DNA of 64,000 nucleotides from Alentia gelatinosa. Taxonomy: Eukaryota; Annelida; Polychaeta; Phyllodocida; Polynoidae. Position numbers and translations under genes: made by a program. Position 1 is the stretch's first letter; each line of letters starts with the position of its first letter. Below are positions 46,961-58,411 of this stretch, one piece after another. Location of the stretch: positions 56,595,789 to 56,659,788 of the forward strand of contig OX465584.1 of the NCBI GenBank assembly GCA_950022655.1, read 5' to 3'. Under the pieces are notes generated by a model. The model did no database searches and was not told the DNA's origin. It was given only the letters and a program-made list of their open reading frames with translations.

Positions 46961-47965
46961 GGAAATGGTTTTTTTTTTCAATAGATATTTTGTTATTTTT
47001 AGGGAGATGTTATTTTCTTAATTTCACAAGTGCGATACTCAAATTTGCTATTACATACACAGATTCTCTGTGGACATTTCTAGAAACATTGTGGTGAATT
47101 CCGAATGTCACTCTGCAGATCAAGATTACAAATGCCTTTTTTATTATTGTTTTTCCATCTGTTTTCGAAATACCCACTTTTATCGCTGTAATGCTAGCAA
47201 TTAGACATATTCTGGTGAATCCCCTTCTATTAGCAGTAAATATCGACGGAAACAAAGGGGGTATTTAGATGAGGATTACAGCTAATCCCTGGCGTAATAA
47301 TGTTTAGTTTTTTATCCGTTCTGTCAGAGATCAACGTCTGAGCGGAACAGACAGATATGGTAATAACCGGTTGGGGTAGAGCGAGGTAGTAGGGGGTGGA
47401 AATGGGGGTGCTGTGATGGAGAGGGGAGGAGGTGACTAGAGGGGTATGTGTCATCAGCCTCTGAATCAAAGCCAGTCACTCCCTCTAGCGGCTGGCGCTG
47501 ACATTCCGATTGTCCGCTCGTGGCTACGACGCCTCTGATGGGCTGAGGTAATTGTGACCGTGTACACTCTCCAAACACAGGCTCCGCTGCCGCTTACCAG
47601 TAGGGTAATGCTCAGATATCTGTCAGGAGAGTGTGCAAGAACAGAGGAGGGGCCTGAAGGGAGTAATGTAAGAATTTGCTGGACAATGTCTCTGGGAAAA
47701 CAGATCTTTGCCGCTGTCTCCACATCTCCCGCCACTGGCACTGCACAGCAACTGACCACTCCGTGACCACCTTCATCTCGGTCACCAGCCATCGCCTTGA
47801 GGTGGAGAAATCATCAAACACTCCCCAACAGAGGACGATGCCTCCCTATGGCTGTATATATTGATGCCGTGTCAGGGGCATTATGCCGGACTTTATGCCA
47901 TAATGCGGTGGTGGGGTTGTTGGTGGCTTCCTAGAGGCAATGCCTATTGCTGCCCGCACTCCGTA
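46961..47965. other. Non-coding block
   Basis: AT-rich to 47.35 kb, then mixed. CTCCCTCTAGCGGCTG at about 47479-47494 is identical to 36923-36938 and is a weak CTCF-like core. No exon recognised. Confidence 0.4.
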
Positions 47966-47967
47966 TC

Positions 47968-48234
47968 CTAGACTTGCCCAAGTCTTTGATTATGAACCTT
48001 CATTAAATGATTAATCATAATCAGAATAAAGTTCACTTTAGTATGTATTCTTCTCTGACTGACTGGCCTATGAATCAAAGACTTGTCCACTATGAACATA
48101 ATCTCCTGTATACGTCCCCAAGCCACTTCCTGTAACCCTCACACTTCCTCCTACCACTGCCCCCTCCCTTCCTCCTGTATCCCAGCCATGAGGGTGGCCA
48201 TAGGATGCAGGGACTGGGGTCAGTCTATCCCTAC
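47968..48234. repeat. Repeat family C, inverted full copy
   Basis: Reading in reverse order relative to 43482: TAGACTTGCCCAAGTCT, TTGATTATGAACCTTCATTA, AGAATAAAGTTCA, TATGTATTCTTCTCTGAC, GAATCAAAGACTTGTCCA, then CTGTATCCCAGC, AGGGTGGCCATAGGATGCAG and GACTGGGGTCAGTCTA. Confidence 0.75.
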
Positions 48235-49226
48235 CCTTCCTCCGTGTGTTAGTGTGTCAGTGGCTCTCTGGGAGAATGTCAGGAGGGGTCCTGGCCCCTG
48301 CTTCCTGCTATTATCCTGTCCATCTCAATCTGACAGCCGGGCGGCCGACGCGCGCCGCCGGGCTGACCCCCCCAAGGCCATTGTCATGTCTGAGCTAAAT
48401 GGCTTCGCTGACAACGCTATTGGCCAACAATACGCTGGCCGTACGTGTAAGCTGCCTCCGTGCCGCTCTGAGCTGCTCCGATTGGGTTGGTGGCGGCTCT
48501 GAGCTGGTCTGAGTCAATGGGAGCTGTGATGGGGACCTACATTATGTGAGCCAGCCATTGGACCTCTCTGTGGACTTTATAGCAAGGGATCAACCCAGAC
48601 CCAGAGTGTAGACTACTACATATATACAGGACATGTTTCTACCAACATGATATAGAATGAGCTATTGGGTCTTGCGGAAAAGATGAGGGGATATTGGTAA
48701 CAAAACACACTATTACTAACAGTTAATTACTTAACTGGGCAATTGCAATTGTAACTGAAGCGTTTGTGATATTCCCCAATTAAAGAACACTAACGCTCTT
48801 GGGAGCTGCTCTTAGTTTATCAGAGATATTAACCGGTGTTTAAATACGACAGGAAGGCACAGTACAGTGGATATATATAAGAGCATATAGAACCTGCATG
48901 AACTATGTAGCGATTCAAACGAGATGGGATTGAGCTCTGACCATAAATTTGAAAGGTTTCTGAATTTATCTCACACCTCACATTGACTAATTGGCTAACA
49001 TTTGTAACATCATCCCCATTGAGTATTTTACTAAATACTCAAAGGGCATTCAGTACGGTTACCCAAGTTTAAGTCTATGGGGGAAAGTACCAGAGACAAA
49101 CGAGTACACTCATTGGTGGTAGTATTAGCCTCTTCCCCACCACCTACCTCCACGAGGCTCTATGCTGGTAGTTATGAATGCGCGGGTTTGTTCCGAGTCG
49201 CTATGAGCTACTCAAACCCATCCGCC

Positions 49227-49241
49227 CTGCCCTCTGGCGGG
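49227..49241 (-). promoter_or_regulatory. CTCF-like site
   Basis: CTGCCCTCTGGCGGG is the complement of CCCGCCAGAGGGCAG, a consensus core on the minus strand. Phased GAG sites at 49195 and 49205 lie just beside it. Confidence 0.65.
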
Positions 49242-49613
49242 CTAGGGGGCGGGGTCGGTCCGTAACGATCCGGGGCCGAGTGACCGGTCCGCAAGGTCAT
49301 CAGGGCCGTGTGTGTGAGAGCGCGGGGGTCAGGAGGTCGGTCAGACGCTCGGACAACGCCCGGGTCAAGGCCGATGGAGGCGACCTCTCGCGGTCGAGCT
49401 TTTCATCTGAAGACACGGAGTGACCTAATAACGGCGGCCACTGACACTACTGACAAGGGCTGGCCGCGGCTGACAGGCGGATGTCGATAGGGCGCATGCG
49501 CTAAGACACTGCCAATATGGCGGAGGGATATCTATCTACTCAGTGGGGCCTGTTTACCGTATGTTACCTCGTCTGTGTGTGAATTATGGTGCTGCAAGGC
49601 CCGTGGACCTTGT

Positions 49614-49716
49614 GTATGTATATATGTATGTGTATATATATATATATCTATATATATCTATATATCTCTCTCTCTATCTCTCTCTCTCTCTATCTATAAT
49701 ATATATATATATATAT
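49614..49716. repeat. (TA)n / (TC)n microsatellite
   Basis: TATATG and TATATA runs, then TCTC and TCTA runs, then (TA)n again. Confidence 0.95.
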
Positions 49717-50482
49717 ACTAAGAGGCTGTGAATTTCTTCTCTTTTTTAATGGAACTAACTGTATTCAATACTGATTTGGTTACAATGACCATCATGATAC
49801 CTAATACTTTGATTAAGATAACAGGAAGATTAAAGACCAGTGATACAATGTTTTCAATTATGAAGAAATACATTGTGAAGCATTGGTTAAACTATTTATG
49901 GCATGAAACGGAAGATGAGAGAATCCACAAATAAGAGACACACGCCCTTATCCTTCTCCAGCCCATTAATTCATGTCAATTTATACGATAGGGTTTGTGA
50001 ATTAGTCTGATTAGGTCTAGTTAGCGGCCTCCTGGCGGCCGATGCCCTCAAGCCCCGGATGGCGTGTGCCCCCAGGCCCTCAGGCTGCGTTTACCCTGTC
50101 AACGCCATGACCTTAGCGCCCCTGGCCCCTGCTGCAACTCTAACCGGCCAGCCCCGGTTCTTCCACGTCTTTTATGTGCGGCTTCGGTGCGTAAGACGTC
50201 CAGAAGACGACCTGGAGGCCTGTAATGGGGCCCGGTGAAGGTGAGTGTGGCGCGGCTGAAGCCCTTCAACCCCCGCCCCTCTTATCCCTCCCTCACCCCC
50301 ACCCGCCATATACACAACCCGCATTATCCTCCCCCTTTGTGGCGACCCTGACTGGCCGGGATCGACTGGCCAGCACAGATTACGCCCATTTCAGCTTGTT
50401 AAGCCGCCGCCCCCTGTTTCCGTCCCCCGCGCCGCGCCATTGTGATCCTCCCCTTACTGCCCCGCGCGTCCCTCACCGACAC

Positions 50483-50497
50483 GCCCTCTACCGGCAC
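50483..50497 (-). promoter_or_regulatory. CTCF-like site
   Basis: GCCCTCTACCGGCAC is the complement of GTGCCGGTAGAGGGC on the minus strand, a fair core match. Confidence 0.5.
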
Positions 50498-51696
50498 CCG
50501 CGCGTCCTACGGGCGTCGGAACGTGGTCCCGGGGCCAGGCTGAGGTGACGTTCGGGTGACGTCCATTTGGCCGTCTCAGACCGGGGCCGGGTGCCGGGGG
50601 GTACCGGGGGGGAGGCCGGGGTGCGGGGGCCGGGGCCGCTCTTGTTACTGTGCATTGTGGGGTGTGGCGGGCTCGGGACTTGCTTGTCCGGGCTCTCCTC
50701 TTCTCCATCCCCGCAATCCCCAGTCTCGTTCTCGATGAGCCCCCGTCGACAAGGCCCTATTCTTAGTCATTCTTCAGAAAGCCGACCCGGCCTACCTTGT
50801 TATCACGAATGTTCAGGGGTCAAGGCCGCACACGTCAGTCGCTACACCCTCTTTTCTCCATCCACCCACCACACCCCCACATGCAACCCCGCCCCTCAAC
50901 CCCTCCTATAAGCCAGCCGTCCTGCTAAGGCCAGCGCGAGCGGGGAAAAGGGTGAAATCAATGATGCCCGACTCGGCCATTGCCCTTATTATCGCCCACT
51001 CGGCGGCTCACCCTATTATCGCCCGACACTTTCTATTTTCCTCCATTATCGCCCTTTGTCGGGGCTGGACTGAAGGGCTCGCTGCGGATGCTGGGTATTG
51101 AGTCCAGTCAACTCGAGCGTCTCTCACAACCAAAAGACGTCTGCTTTTTTCCCGCGTTTATTCTTCCATTTTTTCCTCCTCACTCACCAAGGGCGGAACT
51201 TTCCGATACATGCACCGAGAGAGGACTCAGGGCGGCACCGGGAATTTTGACCGTTGGAGGTGTTGGGGGCAGGGGGTTAGACAGACAGGGGTGTGTATAG
51301 GTCCTCCAGGGGGTCAGCTGGATGCCCGCATTAGGCACCACGTCATTGATCTGTTAGGATCGCTGGGTCTTTGACGGACAGATTGAATCTATCGCCGTCC
51401 GACGGGTACCGGCCGCGCGCCGATGACCCAACAACAGCCGGACCTATTGTGACAATCCGCCGGACAGAATAGAAATCAATGCGCCGTATACGCATGCGCC
51501 AGATCTACCCCCCCCCCCCCCCTCCCACCCACCCCCAATCTGGTCACCTGACTGCATGCAGCATGGCCGCCGACCTCCAGAAGCGACCTCTACTGACCTC
51601 GTGACCTTGACCCGACCTTGATCGGTGGATGTGATTGCAGCCTAATTGTCATTCAATTGTTTCCATCGCTGGCTCTGGGCTGGTGTGGTGTGGGGG

Positions 51697-51700
<4 letters not shown>

Positions 51701-51742
<42 letters not shown>
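51701..51742. repeat. (TG)n microsatellite
   Basis: About 20 uninterrupted TG repeats. Confidence 0.97.
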
Positions 51743-51745
<3 letters not shown>

Positions 51746-52261
51746 GGGGTGCGTGAGACACGCGCTATGCATGATGGGAGCGACTGTTGTCTGAGTCAAC
51801 TTTCAATCTGCACGAAACACAACTGAAGGAATTCTCACCCCATGCTTCCATCCCAATCTAAACATGGCTCGAGGAATTCGCCCCAGCAGCTGCCGCTCTA
51901 CAAAAATCGCAACCCCGGACCGGATCCTACCACCGAGACCTCCTCACGCGATCCCCCCTCCCCCCCCCCCCCCCCCGCCCCCCACCCCCACCGTGGTGTC
52001 GTCACACACGGGACACCCCCTCCCCCTCACCACCCAGAGATCACAGCACCGCAGAGAACAATATAAACCCACTACGCCCCGAGTATAAATCTTCCTTCTG
52101 GTCGTACGCGCCGCCGTACGCTCATTACGACATTAGTGTAAATTACCCTCGGCTAAAAGTGACGGATGCGTCGGCGGCCGAGCCTGGACTGGCGGCGAGA
52201 CAAAAAGCCCATTAGGCTTTTACAATGCGGCCCGGAAGAAAGCAATGCTTTTCATTGCTCT

Positions 52262-52835
52262 TCAGTTGAGGGTCTGCTTTAGACTGGCTCCAATCCCTGC
52301 ACCTTTTGGCTACCCTCCTTGCTGGGATACATGGACTGGTACAATCGGTAAGGGTTTTCTGGTGCTGCTTAGCTACAGTATTCCAAACAGTCTTAATATA
52401 GATATCCTGGCTACTGGTCAGGGTATCTACTGGGTGAAAAAAAAAGCCATCTCACTTTGATATCAATTGGGTTACAGTCACAGGAGCAGGCAATATTAAA
52501 TGCTATGACAAGAAAGGTGGCCAGAGAACTGACGGAGGGGGAAGAGGGAGGGGTAGGAGGAGGTATAGGGTTACAGGGAGCGACTAAAGGGACATATACA
52601 TGAGGTTCTGTTCCTACTGGACAAGTCTTTGATTCATGGGCCAGTAAGAGATGGATACATATTCCTATGATGAACTTTATTCTGATTGTGTGCAATCATT
52701 CAATGAACGTCTTTCACCTCCTCAATGAATGCCTGTCAGAGAAGGATACATATTAGAAACTTAATTCTGTTTGTTTTCAACCATTTAATGAATGTTCATA
52801 ATCAAAGACTTGAGCAAGTCTATGCCTGCTCTGGC
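52262..52835. repeat. Repeat family C, head and tails
   Basis: The head GACTGGCTCCAATCCCTG is at 52272. A tail starts with GGACAAGTCTTTGATTCATG near 52619. A second tail, CTGTCAGAGAAGGATACATA to AGACTTGAGCAAGTCTA, lies at 52733-52823. It appears to be one full unit with a duplicated 3' part. Confidence 0.75.
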
Positions 52836-53099
52836 GGGGTGCTCTGGGGGTGCCGCCTTCTATCACTCTAATCCCCGTCGCGAGGTGTCACCTCGAGGAG
52901 GGTGTCAGCGTCATGTTTCACCTTCCATCTTTCGGCGGCGTTATTGTCTTCTTTTGTGTGGTAATTAACCTTAAACCACGCCACATTAATTGGCCTCGCC
53001 GAGCTGCTCATTGGGCGATCAGCCGAGCAGTTCATCTCCCCAGCCGACGAATAAAAAGAGACGTGGCGTGCTTGGAGAATCATTATGCCTGCTTCCCGC

Positions 53100-53480
53100 C
53101 TCATGACTACAATGCTTCTGTCTCTCAGACTGTCTCTCACCTCCTCATGACTACAATGCTCTGGTTCTGTCTTACTGTCTCTCATCACCTCTTCATGACT
53201 ATAATGCTCTGGTTCTGTCTGACTGTCTCTCATCTCCTTATGACTACAATGCTCTGGTTCTGTCGTACTCTCTCTCACCTCCTCATGACAACAATGCTCT
53301 GGTTCTGTCTTACTGTCTCCCACCTCCTCATGACTACAATGCTTCTGTCTCTCTTACTGTCTCCCACCTCCTCATGACTACAATGCTTCAGGTCCTCTTC
53401 ATGCCTACAATGCTCTGGTTATCTCTTAATGTCTGTCAACCCCTCATGACTACAATGCTTCAAGTGCTCCATATTCTCTA
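53100..53480. repeat. 45-bp minisatellite, about 8 copies
   Basis: CTCATGACTACAATGCTCTG followed by GTTCTGTCTTACTGTCTCTC recurs every 45 bp, with some shorter units toward 53400-53480. The array ends about 460 bp from the SoxD exon donor, inside the presumed intron. The open frames on both strands follow from the period. Confidence 0.88.
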
Positions 53481-53935
53481 TCTCTGTCTCACAACTCGAT
53501 GCTTCAGGTGTTCAATAGTCTCTATCTCTGTCTCACAACTACAAGGATTAAAGTGCTCCATAGCCAATTTCTCTGTCTCAAAACTTTCTCCTATTCTCTG
53601 TCCCTTCTTACCATGCATCTACTTTTCCTCTCTTCTCTTATCTCCAAGTTACTCAACTTACTGTGCTTTTATCACGGACTACCCTTCTGTCCACCATCAA
53701 CCCGCTAGGTGGGGTATGTGTCAGAGGAGTTCACTGATACATGTACTTGTAACTAAAGAAGGTAAAACATCATATCCCAAGTCATCTCGCCAACATGTAC
53801 AAGAACCTCTGTTTCTAGAAACACAAATCATCTAGTGATCCACTTTGCGAATTGAATCAACCCAGCTCATCAGAACCACAAACGAGAAGATAATAAAATC
53901 AAACCCTTAAAATTCCCATCACAATGAAGCACCAC

Positions 53936-53941
53936 ACTCAC
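53936..53941 (-). other. Splice donor of the SoxD exon
   Basis: Read on the minus strand the junction is AAGCAACAG/GTGAGTGTGG, a near-perfect 5' splice site. It falls exactly where resemblance to SoxD ends and low-quality translation begins. Confidence 0.85.
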
Positions 53942-54733
53942 CTGTTGCTTTTGTTTCCGGTGGCCTAAACTCTCCTTGAGATTTTGTAGCTGGGCGATCA
54001 TTTCACTGAGTCGCTTCTCCTTCTCGTCGACGTCGGTCGTCGAGTTGATCACAGTCTTGACGCTGTCCATGAGTTCCTCATCGGAGTGGTTGTTGCCGTC
54101 CGAGTTGTTGGAGTTCCCTCCGTGTAGTACACCTCCCACCCCTCCTCCACTGTGACTATGCATCGTCGTCGTCGTCGTACTGTGGTGGTGATTACTGTGT
54201 GCCACACTCTCAGTGACAGCCTTATTGCTCAGTCTCTTGAGTACATTGTCCATGCTTTTCCGCTGAATTCCTGGTCGGCTCAGCAACGTGTTGTTATTAT
54301 TATGATGGTGGAGGTGTGTTTGATGTGGTTGTTGTTGTTGGTGTTGTTGTTGGTGTTGGTGGCTGCTGCTGTTGTTGTTGTTAATACTACTATAACTAAC
54401 CATCATGGTGTCTGGCTCACTATCCGAGCCTCCGTCGCTACACTTGACACTCTGCAGTAGCCGCTGTTTCTTGGTCTGGGGACGGTCGAGGGAGCCGGGG
54501 CTGTCGGCGCCGTCCTCCGGGAGCAGCTCATCGTGATGGTGGTGGTGGTGGTGGTGGTTGAGCTGCTCGGCCTGGGACGACACGATGTGCAGGGATAAAC
54601 TCGACTCACTCTCCATGTCGCTGTCGCAGTGACTGCTCGCTCCGTCGCTGCCGTTCTCTAGGCTTCGGTCGCGGTGAATCAGGACGTCGTCCTTGGACAA
54701 CTTGGTCGGCGTGTTTTTACGTTTCGAAGACAT
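53942..54733 (-). CDS. soxD: SoxD-type (Sox5/6/13) transcription factor, first coding exon, N-terminal 264 codons
   Basis: This encodes the N-terminus of a SoxD protein, a nuclear HMG-box factor that dimerises through a coiled coil and modulates other Sox proteins in vertebrate neural and skeletal development. Seen: it begins MSSKR, as near the Sox5 start. Residues 158-171 (RKSMDNVLKRLSNK) resemble the vertebrate RRKGSLADVVDTLKQ block. Residues 235-256 (VDEKEKRLSEMIAQLQNLKESL) resemble the AEKERQL-MI-QL-SLREQL segment that opens the SoxD leucine zipper. The link is low-complexity: eight His (60-67), Asn, Gln/His (125-144), Thr and Gly runs. The exon stops in phase 0 after codon 264 at a CAG/GTGAGT donor. 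The frame continues 23 codons into the intron, and those are not counted. The coiled coil, Q-box and HMG box are not in this window. The family call is from recalled alignment, with no search run. Some other coiled-coil nuclear protein is the alternative. Confidence 0.82.
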
Positions 54734-54760
54734 GTTTCTGGAAAGATAAGAAAAGGAAAT
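54734..54760 (-). other. Splice acceptor and 4-base 5'UTR remnant before the ATG
   Basis: On the minus strand a pyrimidine tract (TTTCCTTTTCTTATCTTTCC) leads to an AG at 54739-54738, then AAAC and the ATG. The exon would start at 54737, with most of the 5'UTR in one or more upstream exons at higher coordinates. AAACATG is an acceptable animal start context. Confidence 0.75.
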
Positions 54761-54939
54761 TTGTAAGTTGATGATATTTCTACTTACAGATTTTTTTTTA
54801 TGAAGTCTTATTCAGGGTAAGATATATCTGTAATGGCCATGTTCAGCCTAGGCCGCTCTATGTGTTTGAAAAAACAATAGGAGATTATGGCTTTGAGGCT
54901 AACCAAATCAGCTGGTAGATATTACTAGGTATAAGGAAA

Positions 54940-55110
54940 GGTACAAGTTTTGAAAGCTAGTGAATGGCCAGGCTTGAAATATTCAGTGGGAAAAGTGAAT
55001 TTGCCAAGGTCTGCACATTCTCAACCTAGCTCAAAAACCCAGTTCATTTGAAGTGATGGATGTTTAAAGTGGGATATGAATATTTCTGGGATATTTGGGG
55101 AAGAATGGTT
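54940..55110. repeat. Dispersed repeat family E, copy 2
   Basis: AATATTCAGTGGGAAAAGTGAA, ACATTCTCAACCTAGCT and GGATATGAATATTTCTGG match 22.58-22.76 kb in order and orientation, at moderate divergence. Confidence 0.6.
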
Positions 55111-55215
55111 AACGTATCAATGCAATCTCGATTAAGCATAAATTTCGCCAGTTTCCCTTGAGACCAGTAAAGGCACATTGCCATGAGATTTCTGTACCAA
55201 ACGTTTCTTGTCTGA

Positions 55216-55352
55216 GACTAGGGGCAGGGTGATTAGCACACCTGTCTCAGGTACGTGGGTCTCTACGTGTGAATCCCATTTTAGACTAGGGTAGAGGTAT
55301 GAAGTACACCCGTCTCAGGTACATTAGTCTTTACGTGTGAATCCCGCCTAAG
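55216..55352 (+). repeat. tRNA-derived SINE-like unit, two tandem copies
   Basis: Two roughly 65-70-bp units each run GAGACTAGGG/AGACTAGGGT, ACACC(T/C)GTCTCAGGTAC, TCT(C/T)TACGTGTGAATCCC. The TTAGCACACCTG and GTGTGAATCCC words resemble degenerate pol III A and B boxes. No full cloverleaf, so not called a tRNA gene. Confidence 0.5.
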
Positions 55353-55667
55353 ATCTGTGACGTCAGCAGCAGGTAGGGACAGGTAAGGCGGTCTACGGCG
55401 GGCGGGCGTCACGGGGTGGCAGGGGTTAACAGAGAGGTGCTATAGATAGACACAGGTAACACAAAGACTCCCACCATTGACCACTGGTTAGTATCAGACC
55501 ACAGCTGACCACTCTGTGCTGCAGTGACCTTCGCCTGGACGGCTACATCTGAGCCCAGGTGACCTGACTGACCCGGAGATACCTTAACTCAACACCCCAC
55601 ACCACCACCCCACACCCACACCCACACCCACACCCGGACCTACACCCACAGACCCATACCTGGACTG

Positions 55668-55835
55668 GCTCCAGTCCCTGCATCCTATGGCAACCCCTCT
55701 ATATACCTTACCCATCATTGCTGGGATACATGGGCCAGTCAGGAAAGGCTACAAATTATAGTGAATTTTATGCTGATTTTCTTCAATCATTTAATGGCTG
55801 TTTATAATCAACAACTGGAGCAAGTCTAACGCACA
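55668..55835. repeat. Repeat family C copy
   Basis: GACTGGCTCCAGTCCCTG, CATCCTATGGCAACCCCTCT, GGGATACATGGGCCAGTCAG, GCTGATTTTCTTCAATCATT and CTGGAGCAAGTCTA. The tail palindrome is degraded. Confidence 0.75.
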
Positions 55836-57934
55836 CCCACCCCACCATCCTACACGCACATCCATACCCACACCCACACACCCAGACCAATACCCACACC
55901 CACACCCACACACTCGTAAGCCACCCACCACGACTACCACTTAGCCATGTACGGAAGCACACAACTTCGATTCCCAACTCAGGTTAAAAAAAATTCCCCC
56001 GAAAAAAAAGATACACCTACCACTATTGATATAGAAGTTAAGGTCTCGGTTATTTCAATCTTTTAAATCAGAACTTTTTAGGGTATATGTAGTACGTATC
56101 ATATATCAATTTAAGCACGTTGTTTTGATTTAAACGATATTAAACACAGCCGTTTCGTGTTGTGAGTGGGCGATAAAGGGTTAAAACCTCAGGTGAGGAT
56201 AGGGCTCAGTAATATGCCTGATCACAGCCCACCGCTTAACAATCCCGATGCCAGCCCAATTAGGGGCGGGAGGGCGGGGGAGGGGGTACTGGCAAGGGCA
56301 GTGCGGAGTGTGGGGAGGGGTGGGGTGGGGGGGGGGGGGGGGGGGAGGCGGGGGAGGGCGGGTAACCCAATCAAGCGCCTCGTTCTCGGGTCAGCGTCCC
56401 TAATGCCTATTGTTCCCGGCAGGTTGGTCCAGGCGTCACAATACATCATTCGGCTCGTTAATTAGCAGGTCAGGTACCAGCGGAGGTCACGTGGCCTCTC
56501 TGGAGGAAGTGGGTAGTGAAGGGGGGGGGTGTGTTGGGGGGGGGGGGGTGAGGAGGGGGGGGGGTACAGGGGACACCTGACTAGGATACATTTAATTCGC
56601 AAGGTACACCACATAAAAAACGCGCCTGTGCTTCTGAATATCGTCGGTAGAGCCTACAGAAATCCCCAGCATAAAAGATTGGAAAAAAATCTATCGTTTC
56701 GTGATAAATAGTACTATATGATAATAGATGTATTATAAATCATGTGAATTTGAAAATTTTGAAAAGTCAAATTTTTGAGAAATGTAATGTCTGAGTTCAA
56801 TAAAATGTATCATCCCTATCCCTTAAAACTGGTGGGAAAGTTGCAGAACCGCAGAACCCTTATTCCAGAGTGTATCTCTAAGGAAGTCCCGATCGTAATT
56901 CGTACAAGGGTTATCAGTTAATAATATTTAAGTGTATTCGCTAAGATAATAATAGCCGTCCTGAAGGTCATCCATAAGTGTTGAATAAAGTTGAACCACA
57001 TCGTCCCTGTCTCTCCTTGGCGTACAGAAAAGGGTCTCCATGTACGATCCTCGATTATTAAACGGGCCCCCGCTGGCACGCCCGCTGATCGGGTTAGTGA
57101 GTAGACGGGTTAAGAGGATGGAGTGATCCGATAAGTCATGTGACCAATAATAGGCCTTTGTCCGGCGGCCACGTCCACTCCCCGACACAGGACCTGCCTC
57201 ACCTGTCCACCCGCCCCGCCCACCTGCCTGCACACACCTTTAATTAGCCGCCATTGGCTTCTCCCTGTGCCGAGGGTCAAGGGGGTGTTTAACTGATCCT
57301 ACCGGGCGCAGGGAAGGTACCTCCAGGGGGTAGGGACCGCCCAGGAGAAGGGGCATGGTTGCGGGTGTCATGGCGGCCACACACCCAGGAGGAACAAGGG
57401 CTCCAGGGTCGACGCCACTCACCCCCAAAGAACAACCAATCTAGTGGTGATTACCATGGCAACAATAAATCTCCCCCGGCGCCGGCCCACGCCGACAAGC
57501 TCTATATTGTTCCATTAGCGGGCTGCCGGGCGCCGGCGCGAGGATCGCCGTGCGGGGAACTACCCCAATCATCGCTCACCGCTCACTGCCCTAATTATCG
57601 CCCATAGCAACTTACCGAGCGGGGTCTTTTTCTGTAAGCGATGATTTAAAAATGTTGCGGTCTGAAATCACTGTGAATTACAGACGTTACGGTTATTTAG
57701 TGACAAAGGCGCTTGTTTTCTTCGTCCCCAAATATATTTGGTTTTGGTATTCTTGTATATTTTCCCATCCTCGCTGTCCTATTTCCCAATGACTCATGAT
57801 CAGCACCGTTATTTACATTGTGTATTATGGGTAAGATAAAAACACAATTGTGTAATTGTCTACCATCTCTTCTCATCATTTTTATTACAGATGACGGTAA
57901 AAAAAACAACATGGTATGACAACGTTTTGTCAGT

Positions 57935-58085
57935 TTTCTCTCACCCAGAATATTTTCTTCCCATGGACTTGACATTGGGAACTCGCACTCAACGCCCATG
58001 GAGTATAACAGAAAAATACCCAATGGGGATAATGTCACAAATTTTAGCCAATTAAAATCAGTGATAGGTGTGAGAAAAAATCTGA
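57935..58085. mobile_element. TIR family A, copy 6
   Basis: TCTCACCCAGAATATTTTC, GACATTGGGAACTCGCACTC, CGCCCATGGAGTATA, AAAATACCCAATGGGG, AATGTCACAAATTTTAGCC, then GATAGGTGTGAGAAA as the opposite end. Confidence 0.75.
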
Positions 58086-58411
58086 ACCGCTCTCGATCCA
58101 TAACCAATGACAATATGCTATTCACTTCGGACTGATATGTAATCTCACTCGGCTTGAGATCACATCACAACCAAAACTCTTGGCATATTATCAGTGAAAA
58201 TGGATCTCGATGCAGTTCCCTATAAACACCATATAGAGCATGTTTTATCCTACCCCTAATAAAAAACTCCATAGGCTTAACATTGGGTCACTGTATTCGG
58301 TCTGGAGTTCAGAAAAATGAAAAATATTGCTCTAGTGGGATACACTTGACAAATGACGTAATTTGTTAATGTAGAAGTAATTTAAACGGGTGGGGTAGGA
58401 TAAATTCTAAA

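Larger units (their letters stand above)
48235..52260. other. Non-coding block with simple repeats and regulatory-type motifs
   Basis: Contains GAGCTGCTC at 48470 and 48803, phased GAG units at 48501, 48511 and 48521, a reverse family A fragment at 48960-49060, a CTCF core at 49227, NRF1 GCGCATGCGC at 49492, (TA)n/(TC)n at 49614-49716, a CTCF-like core at 50483, a C run near 51510, (TG)n at 51701-51742 and a C run near 51958. 50.2-50.75 kb is strongly GC-rich. No exon recognised. Confidence 0.45.
54761..58411. other. Upstream intron or 5' flank, repeat-rich
   Basis: Holds family E copy 2 (54950-55110), the SINE-like pair (55216-55352), CCCACA-type tracts (55587-55640 and 55860-55915), family C copy (55668-55835), G runs (56323-56345 and 56521-56565) and family A copy (57935-58080). 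A strong minus-strand donor-like CG/GTAAGTTG lies at 57616-57609, but I cannot define an exon around it. Confidence 0.5.

Noticed and set aside
52850..53835. 175- and 153-codon plus-strand frames and a 151-codon minus-strand frame
   Set aside because: All come from the 45-bp CTCATGACTACAATG array and its decayed edge. Opposite strands are equally open.
53870..53941. 23 extra codons after SoxD residue 264
   Set aside because: They follow a consensus GTGAGT donor and lose any SoxD character, so they are treated as intron.
1..53941. Coiled-coil, Q-box or HMG-box exon of SoxD
   Set aside because: Looked for Gln-rich and HMG-type coding on the minus strand in the sequence and translations and found none. 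Very short exons cannot be fully excluded without an alignment.
55216..55352. Possible tRNA gene
   Set aside because: Only degenerate A- and B-box-like words. No foldable acceptor or anticodon stem could be drawn, so SINE-like repeat is preferred.
57609..57640. 5'UTR exon of SoxD ending at the CG/GTAAGTTG donor-like site
   Set aside because: A good donor alone is not enough. No transcription start or supporting exon content could be shown.
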